From NCBI GenBank assembly GCA_027012915.1, contig JALUYN010000224.1:1-5298 (forward strand): DNA of 5,298 nt, written 5' to 3'. The stretch comes from Cellvibrionaceae bacterium (GTDB lineage Bacteria; Pseudomonadota; Gammaproteobacteria; Pseudomonadales; Cellvibrionaceae). This document shows, one piece after another, positions 4,872 to 5,298 of this stretch (its first letter is position 1; each line of letters opens with the position of its first letter). The position numbers and the translations under genes are program-made. The notes under the pieces are model-generated. The model worked only from the letters and a program-made list of their open reading frames with translations. It was not told where the DNA came from and ran no database searches.

Positions 4872-4900
4872 TTTTTAGCAGCGGTTGCATCAATACTCAA
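4872..4900 (-). promoter_or_regulatory. promoter of the small acidic protein gene, leaderless
   Basis: On the minus strand TTGAGT (4900-4895) is followed by a 17-bp spacer and TAAAAA (4877-4872), four of six matches to each sigma-70 hexamer. The expected start, 6-7 bases beyond, coincides with the ATG at 4864-4862. Confidence 0.5.
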
Positions 4901-4913
4901 TTGATCTGAGAGT

Positions 4914-4934
4914 CCTAAACTCGCCCCACCTAAG
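4914..4934 (+). repeat. degenerate intergenic repeat, copy 4 (internally deleted)
   Basis: It reads CTAAACTCGCCCCACCTAAG. AACTCGCCCCA and CCTAAG are both present in the copy at 3852-3895, where 13 bases lie between them, so this looks like that repeat with the middle removed. It lies between the divergent small gene and the DUF1330 gene, just before the dyad element at 4946. Confidence 0.4.
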
Positions 4935-4945
4935 ACACTCACCTT

Positions 4946-4973
4946 ATGTCCGCTTTGGGTCAATAGGGGACAT
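4946..4973. repeat. inverted-repeat element ATGTCC/GGACAT, copy 2
   Basis: ATGTCC (4946-4951) and GGACAT (4968-4973) flank 16 bases that start GCTTTGGGTC. The plan is the same as at 3822-3851. Here it follows the GCCCC-type repeat, while at 3822 it precedes it. It could be an operator or hairpin for the DUF1330 gene 58 bp downstream, but similarity to the other copy argues for a dispersed element. Confidence 0.4.
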
Positions 4974-5030
4974 CCCTCTGCGAATGCGATACATGTTGGA
5001 ATTCAGAAGTTATCGTGGGACTAATTGAGC

Positions 5031-5298
5031 ATGGAACAGAAGCTCGAACCAAGCGAAGACCAACTCGCCAAGCTCGTGTCGCTGCCGACTGATACGCCGT
5101 TGGCCGTGCTCAATCTCTTCGAATTCAATGATGCTGCAAATTATCAACCTGGCGATCCGGAATTTGGAACCAGCGCCGCCGAAATTTCTGGCCAAGAAGC
5201 GTTTCACCGATATAGCGAAGTTGCTGGGAAATTCTTGCAGGACCTTGGCGGCAGGGTTGCGGTGAGTGCTCCTGCGGAGCAGGTTTTGATTGGACCGC
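5031..5298 (+). CDS. DUF1330-family protein, 5' part (runs off the window)
   Basis: From ATG 5031 the frame stays open to the window end, 89 codons. It shows DUF1330 hallmarks: PLAVLNLFEFNDAANY (residues 23-38), SGQEAFHRYSEVAGKFLQDLGG (53-74) and the following RVAVSAPAEQVLIGP strand pattern. DUF1330 proteins adopt a ferredoxin-like dimeric alpha/beta-barrel fold, and most have no assigned reaction. A segment of about 20 residues precedes the core, somewhat longer than in minimal members. The ribosome site is weak (GGGA 10 bases upstream); TTG at 5025 in the same frame is a less likely start. The gene continues to the right of the window, so length and operon partners are unknown. Confidence 0.85.
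   Translation, partial: MEQKLEPSEDQLAKLVSLPTDTPLAVLNLFEFNDAANYQPGDPEFGTSAAEISGQEAFHRYSEVAGKFLQDLGGRVAVSAPAEQVLIGP

Noticed and set aside
113..4934. Integron gene-cassette array with attC sites
   Set aside because: The repeats sit between modules as attC sites would, but they lack paired RYYYAAC / GTTRRRY core sites and an attC-like folded structure, and no integrase is in view.
5010..5207. 65-codon leftward ORF at the right end
   Set aside because: It is the antisense shadow of the DUF1330 gene starting at 5031, whose motifs are clear.

Overview
The window looks like chromosomal DNA from an alphaproteobacterium, most likely a sphingomonad-type organism of moderate GC. Three things point there: a Ros/MucR regulator, a Coq4-family protein beside a carotenoid/fatty-acid type desaturase, and a candidate small RNA with the CCTCCC-loop design known from alphaproteobacterial sRNAs. 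This is pattern recognition; no database was searched.

Left part (1-3349). Two divergent transcription units share a 63-bp control region. Leftward: a membrane desaturase, then a Coq4-like protein translationally coupled to it by a 4-bp ATGA overlap. Rightward: a TetR repressor, an EmrE-type SMR efflux pump starting 2 bp after it, and a small exported NTF2/SnoaL-like protein 11 bp further on. Between the divergent units lies a perfect 15-bp inverted repeat (1853-1867 / 1883-1897), the obvious TetR operator. The layout suggests one regulon that senses a hydrophobic or cationic compound, exports it, and alters membrane lipid or isoprenoid chemistry.

Middle (3350-4178). About 830 bp hold no convincing protein gene but are rich in RNA signals: two leftward intrinsic terminators, one rightward terminator, a rightward short RNA candidate with a CTCCC loop, and a leftward hairpin whose loop shows the anti-Shine-Dalgarno string CACCTCCT. 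Related degenerate repeats flank this block on both sides. The last 280 bp are the leader of mucR.

Right part (4179-5298). A MucR/Ros regulator with an altered zinc-finger motif, a convergent 81-codon hypothetical gene that appears to be transcribed leaderless, a repeat-bearing spacer, and the 5' part of a DUF1330-family gene that runs off the window end.

Most notable points: the operator palindrome with the desaturase-Coq4 / TetR-SMR-NTF2 arrangement, the cluster of candidate anti-SD small RNAs on opposite strands, and the degenerate intergenic repeat that recurs between modules.
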